A program made the translations under genes and the position numbers. 64,000 nt of DNA from Hyposmocoma kahamanoa (taxonomy: Eukaryota > Arthropoda > Insecta > Lepidoptera > Cosmopterigidae): NCBI RefSeq assembly GCF_003589595.1, contig NW_020654080.1, positions 4,709,397-4,773,396 of the forward strand, read 5' to 3'. Shown here piece after piece: positions 55,801 to 61,928 of this stretch; within the stretch, counting starts at the first letter, position 1; every line of letters starts with the position of its first letter. A model generated the notes under the pieces. That model did not search any database. It saw only the letters and a list, made by a program, of their open reading frames with translations, and was not told the origin of the DNA.

Positions 55801-58800
55801 TGTCATGCCAAACATCATTAATGTACACGTTAAGGTTTTAGTCAATGTTCTCTCGGCATTTTGTACTATACTGTTCAGGCCAAAGCTGAGCATTAATAGC
55901 TTTCTGAGTATTTTTTAGACACTGATTTGTTTTTGTATTGTTTCAGGTCCCAAGATAACGAGGAAGCTGATAAGAATAATGACTCGGTGTCCAGGGTACC
56001 ACCACACTGCCATATAACAATTAAATGTACAAGAGAGGTAAAGACATTATTTAGAGCCTATCTACCTCAGTAATCCATCACCCACTCTTCAGTAAGATCT
56101 CTTTCTCGTGCTCGTTGAGCTATATTGACTTCTCACTGTAACCGCAACTTCACGTCGGCTGTCACTTGGCTGTTGGTCAGAATACAGATCTTTCCCGCAA
56201 CCTTACTTACCTACTAAGTTAACAATAAAAATTACGAATACACAAACAAAACATCTCGGTTATCTTGTATCTAACAATGTTTTCCCAAGGAAACCTTCAA
56301 ATCCAATTACCGGATGGACACATTCACTTAGGGTCTTAAGTTCCCTTTTCCGATCACAGGAAGCAATTATCTTACCTCATTCTTTAGCAAGATACGGTTT
56401 CACTACTTAAGAATTTTTCTTTTGACTTGGAGAATTTTGTTTAGGGTGGTCTGGTATGTATTACAATCACAATTAAACCAAATTCCTTTTCACTCAGCGT
56501 GGGAATCAATCACGATTTAGTGTCGCGTGGGTGCCTCTTGATGAATGTAAATTTCTCCAAATAGTCAAAACTTCCTGTAATTACTAAACTAGACACGTAG
56601 GTTGGCGAATGCCGTAAACCTACAAGTTAAGAAAGGCTGCTGCCCATCCCTTGGAAATACGTAAGGTTATACCTAACTTAACTTTCTACGACAACCACGT
56701 TGCCATTCATCGTCATCATCATTAAAGCGTATTGATAAACAGCCAACTGTTATGAAATACCTCGTAAAGATGGTCTCTTATTACTCAGATCGCAGGTTTC
56801 AATGGTCTGTCGGAAGCAGTTCGACGACTCGACTTCTCTTCAGCGGTGCGTGACGTGAGAAGATTCAACTACATTTGTGCCCTGTTAGAGTTGCTGCTAG
56901 GAGGCCAAAGACTGACGCATTTACCCGGCGCTGCACAGAAGTTGCTACTGTCCATGTTGGAGCAACTTGCTGATCAAGGTAAGATATAAGTATGTGAAAA
57001 ATATAGGTACGTAGATATAAGCCAGGCTTCTATTTATTATTGTGCAGATGCAGTACATTTAAGTTTATTGGATACTTGAATGACCCCGATGCGAGATTAT
57101 GAACTTCAAGACCTTTGCCTGCGGGCACTACCGTGCTCACGAAATGTACATACGTGTTGATATTTTTAATCGACTTAACAAGAAAGGAGAAGTTTCTTAA
57201 TTCGACTGTATTTTTTTTTGTATGTTACGCGTTTGTGAACCGATTTTGATGATTCCTTTTTTGTTGGAAAGAGGATACCTCAGTATTGGTCCCATTTAAA
57301 TTTGAAGGAAATATTCCACCTCTAAGGGAGGTAAACTAGGGGATGAATTCGGTTTCGCGCACTTTCCGGTAACCGATTTCAATAAAACTTGGTAAATAGA
57401 CGTAATTCCACGAACTTTTGAGGTCGGTTTTACAACCAAAAACCTTGAGATATTCATTTCAAACACCTGAATTAATACAAAATATTAATTTGTTTTAAGT
57501 AGTATTAGAGCTCCTTGTGAAAGAGTTCGTCTAGGGTAGTACTACCACCTACCTATTTCGGCCGCGTTATAATTATGAAGGGTAAGGGGTGCTGGTGAAA
57601 TGAAATTACAGGCACAAGCCCCATGCTTGTCAAATTAAGTTTCAGGGTGACGGCGCAGTGGCAGTGCCCCTCAGATCTTTGTGATTTAAAGTAATGAGTG
57701 GTGCTACAACTGTTACGGACAGGCGTGTCACTTACCACCAGGTGCTCGACTTGTTCGTCCCGTCACTTGGTCTCATGAAAAAAATTAGGACCGCTCAAAT
57801 TTTCAACGCTATAATCCTTTTAAAGACAAAGTCTGTCCTAAGTTTTATAGTGATGTCTTCTTTATTTTTTTAAATTCTTTGTCGTCAGTGGCCGAATCGA
57901 AACAAAACCTAAACGCTTTACGAGCGCTACTGGTAGCTCTACAATCTTTACGCGAAGCAGAAAGAGGTTCATGCTGGGGACGGCCCTTGGGCTCCCGAGC
58001 GTTGTGGCGTCATCACGACCATGCTATACAGCGTATACATTCTATTGCACAGGCTATTTGCATACGTGGGGTAAGTTACTGTCTCTAGTATATGTGCTCC
58101 TGGTTTTCTGTATATAGACTTTTCTATATAATCCTGCAACCACAAAATTATTCGAGAAATTGATACGACATATGAAACCGTAGGTAGTAGAGTCTCACTA
58201 TTTGCTGAAGATCGATACCTCCAGTGGACACTACACCAACTTTTTTTAGGACATGTTATGTTTTTTTTCTATTTTTTGTTTCTTTATCTTTTTTTTTTCA
58301 AAATTCGTTTCTTTGTTTTTTCAACATATTAATAAAAACAAATATGGCTGTTTGAAAAATAACAGAAAATGACCAAAAAATAAAATTGGCGTAGTGTTAA
58401 TTGAAGGTATCGAGACAGTGTCACAAAATTGAAATACATGATATTAAGACAGATGTGTAGGACTCGCAATCCGAGCATTTTTGGGAAGGGTTCAGAGAGA
58501 ATAAGAAGCATAAATAAAAAAGATAATCTAGAAAAGGAGAATCATCTAGAAAAAGGGCTCATATAACATTTTTATCAAATCACTAATAATTTAAATTACA
58601 ATCTGTAGTGTATTTGATGTATTATGATATAACACGTAAATATAATAATATTACATTAATTACTGTGGAATTTAAAATCCAAGCTGAAATAATTTTTTTT
58701 ATTTCAGCCGGGACCAGAAGTAGTGCCTAAGCTTCACGATTTGCCTGAAGAATGTATCAGAGAAATTCTACTAAGGATACAAGACCACAGGGATTTAGAT

Positions 58801-61800
58801 GTAAGTATGCTTTGTAAAGGTTGGTACTAGATCCCGACCTTCGTCTGCGTAGAATAAGTTCGAGTAGTCAGTAAACTACTATAGTATAGTAATACTATAC
58901 TAAGTTTCATACAATGGCTTACCAATGGTTTCATAGTTTTTTATTGGTTCTCCATACAAACTTTCGTCCAACATTTCTCACCCCTCTAAAATTTATTTTT
59001 GTGACATAAAGTACCCTATGTCTTTCACAAAGGCAATGTTAAATATTCTTTATTTCATAGGTAAGCAAAAAAAAAGAAAATTATTTATTTCTCAAATTTT
59101 ATGCATATGCATAATATAACACTTGAAATCGTCATACTGATTAAACTCTACTGTTTATTCGTAAAGCAGATTCTTCTGAGACGAATGAGTAAGAAACTCG
59201 AGGGGTTGCCCTTTTAAATATACATTTGGAAACATTTATCATTACGACATTTAATTTAAACATCTTAGATCGAGACTACGTGTAAGAGGTAAACGGGTCA
59301 CCACCATGAATTTTTGTCATCCAAATACGCAGAAGCTACATAATAACTTTAGTATAAACTTTTTGTTTCACAATAGTTTTAAACCTTGTAAATGACAAAT
59401 TTTGAATATGAATTGGAATCTTATTATAGACGCGTATACATTACCCCTTAAATGAATTTGTGACTTTAGGAAGACTACGTAGGTGTGAAAACGTATTTAT
59501 AATATTAGTTTGGATTTTTTTTAACATATTTTTTCCATCTTCGTAACGTCTCCAACAACTTTTTGCTACACAGGCAGCGTCATCAGCATGGAGCGTAATG
59601 GCTTCTGTTTGTACTGAGCAAAGAATATGGCGCGAGCTGGTAGCATTCCACTTCTCGCAACAGCAGATTGATGGTGTGCTGAAGGGGAAAGACGACGGGG
59701 TAGATGTGGATTGGAAAAAGGTCTTCCATCAGCTTAGGAAGTAAGTTTTGACGTACTCAATATCCTTTATGAAAAAGTTTCGACGATTTGTTATTCAAGC
59801 GTAACAACAAATGATTTAAGTAGATTTTCCGTTAATACAGAGTACTCTGCTTATAAATGAAACTACAATAGGTATTAAGGGGTCACACTTGATGGTGACT
59901 CGGTGTAATTAATACCACTATTACGATACGATGCCTCGCTTAAGGTGGGTTTCCATCGGCGCGGCGAGACAAGGATTGAAATTTATGTGACAAAATTTGG
60001 ATCTGTTGCAAGATTATGGGGTGCGTAGTATTTGAGATTAAAAAAAATAGTTTCATCTGATTCTTCTACAGCGCGAGCTCGCGCCAGCTATTAATGGCAT
60101 TTTTAGGTAGAAAGATTTCAATTTTCGTTTCGTCTCGCTCGCCGCTGGAAAACCACCTTTATGGGCCGCGGATGTACCCCAAAGAGATTCTAAACCTGAC
60201 CTGTACATTTTATAAAATCTCAGAATAATTTTGTGGCCTTCTCGAAAATTCAAATTTCTTCATGATTTTAATACGTAATTCCATCTACAGGTTGTACGGA
60301 TTGCGTGAAGACACGCAGTTCGCAGAAACGTTGTCGTTGTGTCGCCACTGCAAGTGTCTGTTCTGGCGCTCGCTGGGACATCCCTGTATAGCTGACCAGG
60401 TAAATTCATATCAAAATAGTTACAATTATGGCGGATTGACAGGTAATTTCTATAACAACAACAACAACATAATCATGAAGACACGTAACCTCTTTTTGTA
60501 GTGAAAAGTTTTATTTAAAATTAACCCAATATAAAATTGTTGAAAAAGATTAACAAAGTTGTTAGTTAATAGTATTGATGTCTTAAATCAATTAATCATA
60601 CAATTATTTCATACAACGCTGACATGATCATACACGACCACGGAACAATAACGAAAATAAACACTATCGAAAAAACATGGCGGCCAAAAAACTAAGACTT
60701 GATAATAACCAGAGAACTAAATAACCTAAACATCAAGGAATCTATACACGAGTGGATAATACATCTCTCATATTTATGTGTTTTGTGTATGTCCTTAGAA
60801 TAATAACGCATAAAATGATAGTTTCATATCAAACGAACTGTCACAAGTGAGGCAAAAATCTAATTCATGTAGGCTAGTTTTAGTAGTAGGTTAATTTTCG
60901 GTTGTAGTGAATATTTATATAAAAATACAAGTTGAAACGCGTTACTTCTTTGTGGAATGTGATGTTAGTATCTATTTTATGTTTGTCTGACGTATTTTTA
61001 CACTCACTTACGCACATTTCGTCATTTTTAGCTAAAATTCTTGATCTGTTCGCGGTGCAAGTTGACCTTGAGCATTGAAGGCCCGCCCGCTCGTGTAGGT
61101 AAATTGGGCGCGCTTCAATTTGCCTCACTTAGCGTGTGCGGACTGGATTTCTATGCGTTATTATTCTAAGTGTATGTCCATTATTTTAATTTAAAAAAGT
61201 TTTGTAATTGCGAGTAAATATATGTAAAAATGTATTTTGTTTTGATGCCTTTTCATTTTAATCAGACCGGGATTTCAAAACGAGGTACTATCTACTCTTA
61301 AATGTATTAGTTCATTGAATTTTAGGTAATATTATAAATATAATAAATAATAATATTAATGCAAACCACTCTAATCCAAACTATAGTTAAAAAAGTTATC
61401 AATTTAAATACCTTATTTTTAATTTACCAAACATTCCAATTTACGCTTTGTAGGATTTGCAAAATACTTTATTTTAACAATATAAATTCTTTACCAAGTA
61501 AAATTTATTAATTAAAATGTAATTACAAATAAATAATAAAGATAAGTTAACACGTATTTCTAGTCGTTCGTGACCATAAGCCCGAAACGTTAGTTTGTTT
61601 GAGAAAACAAATATACGCGATTTACATCCGAAAAATAGTTTCATTACTTATGTAACAATCGCGACTACCTAAAGTTATTTTGACAATTCTTATTCCATTA
61701 ATACTTGAGTTATTCTACAAGATACTGGATACAGAATAAATGTTCATGCAATAAACCCCCTTTTAAATTCCACATACTATACCTTTACAAGGACATTGAC

Positions 61801-61928
61801 AATGTTACTATTTTTTTTGCTTTCTTTTCCAGTGTCCTGAATACCGTGAACGGCTAAAGGAAGCCGGTGGCCCTCTGCCCCCGCACCCCGTGCCCCCCGC
61901 AGCGTTCCTCAAATTCTTCAGTCTCTAA
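22710..61928 (+). CDS. FBXO32: F-box only protein 25/32 (atrogin-1 type), nine coding exons, complete
   Basis: The exons are 22710-22810, 23024-23074, 55947-56037, 56789-56978, 57889-58070, 58708-58800, 59574-59740, 60291-60399 and 61833-61928. All junctions are GT-AG and all phases agree, giving 359 residues; vertebrate FBXO25 and FBXO32 are about 355-367. The protein is a substrate receptor of SCF (SKP1-CUL1-F-box) ubiquitin ligases, found in nucleus and cytoplasm. Insects appear to have one gene for the vertebrate pair (Drosophila CG11658). The N-terminus MPFYSKDWRSPGEEWVKT is the family signature. Then come a variable acidic linker (about 35-70), a helical domain starting LSEAVRRLDFSSAVRD, the F-box (about 214-263, LHDLPEECIREILL), a Cys/His patch (CRHCKC...HPC, 309-324) and the C-terminal FLKFFSL. 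The symbol could equally be FBXO25. Confidence 0.95.
23024..23074 (+). CDS. FBXO32: FBXO25/32 exon 2 (51 bp)
   Basis: Acceptor TTGCAG, donor GTAAGT. It codes FPAINYNNSDDSQTKS, with split codons for Arg at the start and Trp at the end. The linker region is variable in the family, so support comes mainly from matching splice phases (2 in, 2 out) with both neighbours. Confidence 0.8.
23075..24365. other. Start of intron 2; one palindrome at 23576-23601
   Basis: CTCAGATTACAAA is followed at once by its exact mirror (26 bases, no loop). The rest is AT-rich and unrecognised. Confidence 0.6.
24366..24669 (-). repeat. Family A copy, near full length
   Basis: Both ends are present. It contains the internal hairpin AATGCTGACATT and the motif TTGGCGGCAGAAGCAGGTAA. 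Confidence 0.88.
24670..25102. other. No feature recognised
   Basis: AT-rich intron sequence. Confidence 0.5.
25103..25290 (+). repeat. Family A 3' half
   Basis: 5' truncated, as in retrotransposed copies. Ends CCCGTCACTTAATATTATAA plus poly(A). Confidence 0.85.
25291..26613. other. No feature recognised
   Basis: 1.3 kb of AT-rich sequence. Short ORFs have no protein-like signature. Confidence 0.5.
26614..27016 (+). mobile_element. Family B element, near full length
   Basis: Begins TTTTGACCGACTTCAAAAAA and runs to TTAGTACTCTGTACTGAG. The usual middle block is replaced by AT-rich sequence. Confidence 0.75.
27056..27466 (-). repeat. Family H SINE split by a family I MITE
   Basis: H matches at 27056-27150 and 27337-27466. 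The tRNA-like head lies at the right end. Confidence 0.8.
27151..27336. mobile_element. Family I MITE, 186 bp
   Basis: Terminal inverted repeats of about 35 bp start CCCCCGTTCACACGGCATTG with one mismatch. The target duplication appears to be TTC (27148-27150 and 27337-27339). Confidence 0.88.
27467..28445. other. No feature recognised
   Basis: About 1 kb of AT-rich intron. Confidence 0.5.
28638..29442 (+). mobile_element. PIF/Harbinger-type element, 805 bp
   Basis: Inverted ends are GGGCGCGTGTACACGCTAA and a near-perfect mirror. It is flanked by TTG (28635-28637) and TTA (29443-29445). Uninterrupted A copies have TTA at this site, so a TTA target duplication with one later change is likely, as expected for PIF/Harbinger. 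Subterminal GTGTACA words are abundant. It carries a MADF-domain relic but no transposase. Confidence 0.82.
28878..29171 (+). pseudogene. MADF-domain protein fragment in the Harbinger element
   Basis: From ATG at 28878: MHDLLISLVEERPVLWDQTL, then TFEAWREIFIILKEDFQEMT and KKLLFDKLLLML. The pattern LI..V..RP.LWD......R...AW..I...L..DF.EM is a MADF (Myb/SANT-like) DNA-binding domain. PIF/Harbinger elements carry such a second protein. The C-terminal part has lost the family's K-W-R-N-L-R region. Confidence 0.7.
29584..30106. other. No feature recognised
   Basis: AT-rich intron sequence. Confidence 0.5.
30107..30163 (+). repeat. Family B terminal fragment
   Basis: TTTTTTAACCGACTTCAAAA, GGAGGAGGTACTCAATTCG, then lost. 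Confidence 0.75.
30164..30926. other. No feature recognised
   Basis: AT-rich sequence up to the 400 N gap. Confidence 0.5.
30927..31326. other. Assembly gap (400 N)
   Basis: Unknown sequence within FBXO25/32 intron 2. Open frames reported across it are artefacts. Confidence 0.99.
31327..33829. other. AT-rich block with a diverged direct repeat
   Basis: About 75 bases at 32592-32668 recur at 32925-32997 (shared GTGTATTT, ATCGATTCAA, AACATATA, TTCAACATCGATATT). No coding signal in 2.5 kb. Confidence 0.55.
33830..33892 (+). repeat. Family A 3' end fragment
   Basis: TGTACGACTTGTTCGTCC to TTGATATTATAAAAAA. Confidence 0.75.
33917..34160 (+). repeat. Family A copy with a perfect internal hairpin
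   Basis: Bases 33975-33996 form a 9 bp perfect stem (GCAGTAATG) with a TTAG loop. The segment between CAGTGCCCCT and CTGTTATGGACAGG is deleted. Confidence 0.85.
34161..34601. other. No feature recognised
   Basis: No repeat or coding match. Confidence 0.5.
34602..34720 (-). repeat. Family A with large internal deletion
   Basis: The two ends are joined; a small GTGATAAGCGACA mirror lies at the junction. Confidence 0.7.
34721..35904. other. No feature recognised
   Basis: 1.2 kb of AT-rich intron. Confidence 0.5.
35905..36345. repeat. Family E copy split by family F
   Basis: The tail TTCAATTATTTTTTATATGA is on the left; the tRNA-like head in - orientation and the tail TTTGTATTAATAATTATT are on the right. 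Confidence 0.75.
35964..36191. mobile_element. Family F hAT-type MITE, copy 2 (228 bp)
   Basis: Complete ends, with the 8-base duplication ATCCACTA at 35956-35963 and 36192-36199. It differs from copy 3 at five positions by eye. Confidence 0.95.
36346..37037. other. No feature recognised
   Basis: AT-rich intron sequence. Confidence 0.5.
37038..37350 (-). repeat. Family H SINE, best copy
   Basis: On the - strand the head reads GTAGCCTAATGGTTTGATC (box A) ... GGTTCGAATCC (box B). The body then ends in the GGGTTGATTATGATGATAA-like tail. The order head, body, simple tail is that of a tRNA-derived SINE. Confidence 0.85.
37351..38204. other. No gene; 28 bp tandem duplication near 37540-37600
   Basis: TTATTGCGTGCTATATTTGC and the following TTCAAATT occur twice in a row. 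The rest is AT-rich. Confidence 0.6.
38205..38317 (-). repeat. Family K, tRNA-like tail attached to family A
   Basis: Matches 46684-46795 in inverse orientation. Contains AGTTCGGTTCCCTGGTTGG, which resembles a box B region. Confidence 0.65.
38318..38616 (-). repeat. Family A copy, full length
   Basis: Begins TTTTTTTATAATATCAAGTG and ends ACAAGGAGCTGTACTGCTA. A good reference copy. Confidence 0.9.
38948..39059. repeat. Long imperfect hairpin
   Basis: Two 39-base arms (38948-38986 and 39021-39059) with 36 matching positions, and a 34-base loop. The arms start GTAGGAG and include GATGATCAACTTATG. Confidence 0.9.
39726..41408 (+). mobile_element. Helitron-like unit 1
   Basis: The start region TATACTCTATATAGCTTG, TTACCACTGACTGAT recurs at 41409. 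It ends with CGGGCCGCTTTAGCGGCCC, a 7 bp perfect hairpin, then AGCGCAACGCGCAACAT. No Rep/helicase frame, so non-autonomous if a Helitron. Confidence 0.5.
39995..41712 (+). repeat. Dispersed internal motif AAGATGGCCGCCAT
   Basis: The motif or close variants recur at least eight times, often next to CTCCGATCCGGCTGAAATTT and TTCCGCCATTTTCCAA. This marks diverged subunits of a few hundred bases (around 40000, 40240, 40770 and 41145). Confidence 0.8.
41409..41985 (+). mobile_element. Helitron-like unit 2 ending in CTAG
   Basis: Starts ATACTATACGTGTGTAGC and ends GGGCCGCTTTGGCGGCCC, GGCGCATCGCGCGGCAT, CTAG, then T. A GC hairpin shortly before CTAG with T following is the usual Helitron 3' end. Confidence 0.55.
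42275..42795. other. No feature recognised
   Basis: No repeat or coding match. Confidence 0.5.
42796..42977 (-). repeat. Family A 5' half
   Basis: From ACATAAAGTCCCATGTGCCT to GGGGCTCTACTTCTACT; the hairpin region is diverged. Confidence 0.75.
42978..43333. other. No feature recognised
   Basis: AT-rich intron. Confidence 0.5.
43334..43690 (+). repeat. Family C left arm, core and body
   Basis: From CTTAGGTTTTCGCGATTGTT through the core and CATCAACCAGTTATGTCTAA to the body CAATTTACGCTACATACG. The right arm is absent. Confidence 0.75.
43691..44644. other. No gene; one 107-codon open frame judged random
   Basis: The frame at 44204-44527 starts with GTG and has no recognisable motif or homologous feel. 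The rest is AT-rich. Confidence 0.5.
44645..44825 (+). repeat. Family G SINE, head shortened
   Basis: GACTGCCTCTGTGGCCGAAC, box B TCGATTCCCGGG, then the 3' body and a TTATTTATT tail. Confidence 0.8.
44826..46425. other. Mixed block with LINE J fragments
   Basis: 45000-45130 is GC-rich and unassigned. 45464-45560 (CCCTGAGAAGAACGAACATG, AAACTCTAGGG) and 46040-46110 (CCGGAATCTTATTGTA, ACAGTTCCCCATTAAA) match family J LINE ends. 45735-45800 holds CCCGACACGTGTTTCGCC, a word I associate with lepidopteran repeats. Confidence 0.45.
46426..46490. repeat. GC-rich inverted repeat
   Basis: Arms AAGCGCGCGCTATTGGC and its mirror (with a longer CG run) enclose about 26 AT-rich bases. Confidence 0.75.
46574..46683 (+). 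repeat. Family A 3' end
   Basis: CTGAGTGGCACTGCAACTGT to CACTTGATATTATAAAAAAA; followed directly by family K. Confidence 0.88.
46684..46795 (+). repeat. Family K, tRNA-like tail
   Basis: Mirror copy of 38205-38317, again directly behind the poly(A) of a family A element. Confidence 0.65.
46796..47439. other. No feature recognised
   Basis: AT-rich intron sequence. Confidence 0.5.
47440..47560 (-). repeat. Family E tail, broken by a gap
   Basis: TTGAATTGATATTCAATTAT, the gap, CCACTAGTTTGTTATAATTA, TTAATACAAAGATCGA. Confidence 0.7.
47487..47496. other. Assembly gap (10 N) with duplicated flanks
   Basis: The same 11 bases, GTGAAATTACT, stand on both sides of the N run. This looks like two contig ends that overlap but were not merged. 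Confidence 0.9.
47561..47625. repeat. Family C collapsed copy
   Basis: TTGTTACACATAGGAAATGA, GGGCCCGAAACGTCG, then AAAACCTAAGAACTCGATAT: the arm tips and part of the core only. Confidence 0.65.
47757..47984. mobile_element. Family F hAT-type MITE, copy 3 (228 bp)
   Basis: Complete ends, with the 8-base duplication TTTTTATC at 47749-47756 and 47985-47992. Confidence 0.95.
48199..48370 (-). repeat. Family A 3' half
   Basis: GAAACCGAGTGACAGGACGA to AGTCGACAAGTCCCATGTG. Confidence 0.8.
48433..48642. mobile_element. Short inverted-repeat element
   Basis: Arms of about 35 bp, AAGTGACATTTTCCACAAAA and mirror, with outer AGGTAAAAC/GTTTTACCT; about 135 bases between. Confidence 0.65.
48643..49517. 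other. No feature recognised
   Basis: No repeat or coding match. Confidence 0.5.
49518..49708 (+). repeat. Family G SINE
   Basis: Box A CTGTGGCCAAACGGTTACCA, box B GATTCGATTCCCG, and the full 3' body to GCTAGTACGGTGCTA. Confidence 0.82.
49709..50265. other. No feature recognised
   Basis: AT-rich intron. Confidence 0.5.
50266..50525 (-). repeat. Family H SINE
   Basis: CATTGCCGGGCACAGGTCTC, TCCGAGGGTTGTGAACCTTC, then the tRNA-like head to AAACCATTGCACGG. Confidence 0.8.
50526..51302. other. No feature recognised
   Basis: AT-rich, with a TATA/TACGTA-rich patch at 51230-51300. Confidence 0.5.
51303..51400. repeat. Family C solo right arm
   Basis: GTCGGTTTGTTTGAAAAAAC to CCTAAGAACTCGATAG, intact. 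Confidence 0.85.
51697..51780 (+). repeat. Isolated tRNA-like SINE head
   Basis: Contains GGTTCGATTCCCGGTAGG (box B). Box A is weak and the anticodon arm is not convincing, so not a tRNA gene. Confidence 0.45.
51908..52110. mobile_element. GC-rich element with inverted ends and internal tandem repeats
   Basis: The ends GTGAAACACA..AGCGGGTGCGGG are mirrored at the right (CCCGCACCCGCT..TGTGTTTCAC). Inside, GTCGAGTCGGGCGCC-type units repeat about five times. Confidence 0.7.
52111..53063. other. No feature recognised
   Basis: About 950 bases of AT-rich intron. Confidence 0.5.
53064..53228 (+). repeat. Degenerate minisatellite
   Basis: Units built on TTGCATTTGCCAGCGCAAA recur about six times at irregular spacing. 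Confidence 0.75.
53229..53402 (-). repeat. Family A 5' half
   Basis: ACATAAGTTAACAAGTCCCA to CTCTACTGCAACT; the hairpin AATGCTGGCATT is kept. Confidence 0.85.
53530..53766 (-). repeat. Family B copy
   Basis: TTACCGGAAAGTGCCCGAAA, GTGGAATATATTCTTC and the TIR end TTTTTGAAATCGGTTAAAA. Confidence 0.75.
53767..54659. other. No gene; small hairpin at 54085-54118
   Basis: A 13-base stem GTTTCTTTTTACA with an 8-base loop. AGGCAGTGCACTGCC-type symmetry also occurs near 54310. The rest is unassigned. Confidence 0.55.
54660..54960 (-). pseudogene. RTE-clade LINE relic, ORF2 C-terminus
   Basis: Codes MLGISLRDRIRNEEIHRRIK, VTDIARRIAQLKWQWAGHIA, RRTDGRWGGKILQWRP and GRRLVGRPLTRCPADGW. This LRDRIRNE.IR..T...D....I..LKW.WAGH.AR..D.RW block is the conserved C-terminal end of insect RTE/BovB-like ORF2. 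Truncated at both sides. Confidence 0.82.
55077..55366 (-). repeat. Family A copy, near full length
   Basis: TTTTTTATAATACCAAGTAA to CTGGATGAACTCTTTCTC; close to 38318-38616. Confidence 0.88.
55367..55946. other. End of intron 2, nothing recognised
   Basis: No repeat or coding match up to the acceptor. Confidence 0.5.
55947..56037 (+). CDS. FBXO32: FBXO25/32 exon 3
   Basis: One base plus 30 codons; it completes TGG (Trp) across the 33 kb intron. It codes an acidic linker (SQDNEEADKNNDSVS) followed by HCHITIKCTRE, then donor GTAAAG. Confidence 0.88.
56038..56788. other. FBXO25/32 intron 3
   Basis: No repeat family recognised. Confidence 0.6.
56789..56978 (+). CDS. FBXO32: FBXO25/32 exon 4
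   Basis: Acceptor TACTCAG, donor GTAAGA. It codes IAGFNGLSEAVRRLDFSSAV..RRFNYICALLELL, which matches the strongly conserved LGEAFNRLDFSTAI..RRFNYVVRLLELI block of vertebrate FBXO32. Confidence 0.95.
57163..57436 (+). mobile_element. Family B element in FBXO25/32 intron 4
   Basis: TTTTAATCGACTTAACAAGA to ACGAACTTTTGAGGTCGGTT, with all inner landmarks. Confidence 0.8.
57497..57786 (+). repeat. Family A copy in FBXO25/32 intron 4
   Basis: GTAGTATTAGAGCTCCTTGT to CCCGTCACTTGGTCTCATGA plus poly(A); about 100 bases before exon 5. Confidence 0.85.
57889..58070 (+). CDS. FBXO32: FBXO25/32 exon 5
   Basis: Acceptor GTCGTCAG, donor GTAAGT. It codes the helical segment NALRALLVALQSLREAER through HAIQRIHSIAQAICIRG, just ahead of the F-box. 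The exon is more GC-rich than the surrounding intron. Confidence 0.93.
58071..58707. other. FBXO25/32 intron 5
   Basis: T-rich runs near 58260-58330; no repeat family recognised. Confidence 0.6.
58708..58800 (+). CDS. FBXO32: FBXO25/32 exon 6, first half of F-box
   Basis: 31 codons in phase 0. It codes PGPEVVPKLHDLPEECIREI and on to HRDLD: the LP..C...IL core that contacts SKP1. Confidence 0.95.
59125..59475 (-). pseudogene. Family J LINE 3' end in FBXO25/32 intron 6
   Basis: On the - strand: FKTIVKQKLYT-like stretch, then VASAYLDDKNSWW. It shares long blocks with 18476-18840. Confidence 0.65.
59574..59740 (+). CDS. FBXO32: FBXO25/32 exon 7, second half of F-box
   Basis: The F-box continues as AASSAWSVMASVCTEQRIWR, then LVAFHFSQQQI and DVDWKKVFHQLRK, which match vertebrate LWKKLCQYHFSERQI and DWKKMYFKL. 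The intron splits the F-box between the two exons. Confidence 0.95.
59741..60290. other. FBXO25/32 intron 7
   Basis: No repeat family recognised. Confidence 0.6.
60291..60399 (+). CDS. FBXO32: FBXO25/32 exon 8, Cys/His patch
   Basis: Codes LYGLREDTQFAETLSLCRHC and on to the final HPC. The spacing of Cys and His is the same as in vertebrate FBXO32 (CKHC...HPC). Confidence 0.94.
60400..61369. other. FBXO25/32 intron 8, first part
   Basis: A mirror pair (TTAGAATAATAACGCATA at 60796-60813 and its reverse complement near 61153-61170) encloses a 340-base segment that also has GTGAGGCAAA / TTTGCCTCACTTAGC near its ends. This may be a small inverted-repeat element. Confidence 0.45.
61370..61675 (-). 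repeat. Family C body and right arm
   Basis: Body CATTCCAATTTACGCTTTGT, then GCCCGAAACGTTAGTTTGTT and the right arm to ATGTAACAATCGCGAC. Confidence 0.75.
61833..61928 (+). CDS. FBXO32: FBXO25/32 exon 9 with stop
   Basis: Acceptor TTTTCCAG after a long pyrimidine tract; 31 codons then TAA. The proline-rich segment ends in PPAAFLKFFSL, comparable to the vertebrate end PQDFINLFKF. Confidence 0.93.
   Translation, partial: CPEYRERLKEAGGPLPPHPVPPAAFLKFFSL

Larger units (their letters stand above)
23075..55946 (+). other. FBXO25/32 intron 2, 32.9 kb
   Basis: Donor GTAAGT at 23075, acceptor GTTTCAG ending at 55946. It holds most of the repeats in the window, two assembly gaps and no recognised host exon. 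Insect relatives seem to need nothing between the linker exons, but a small extra exon cannot be excluded, nor can one hidden in the 400 N gap. Confidence 0.8.
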
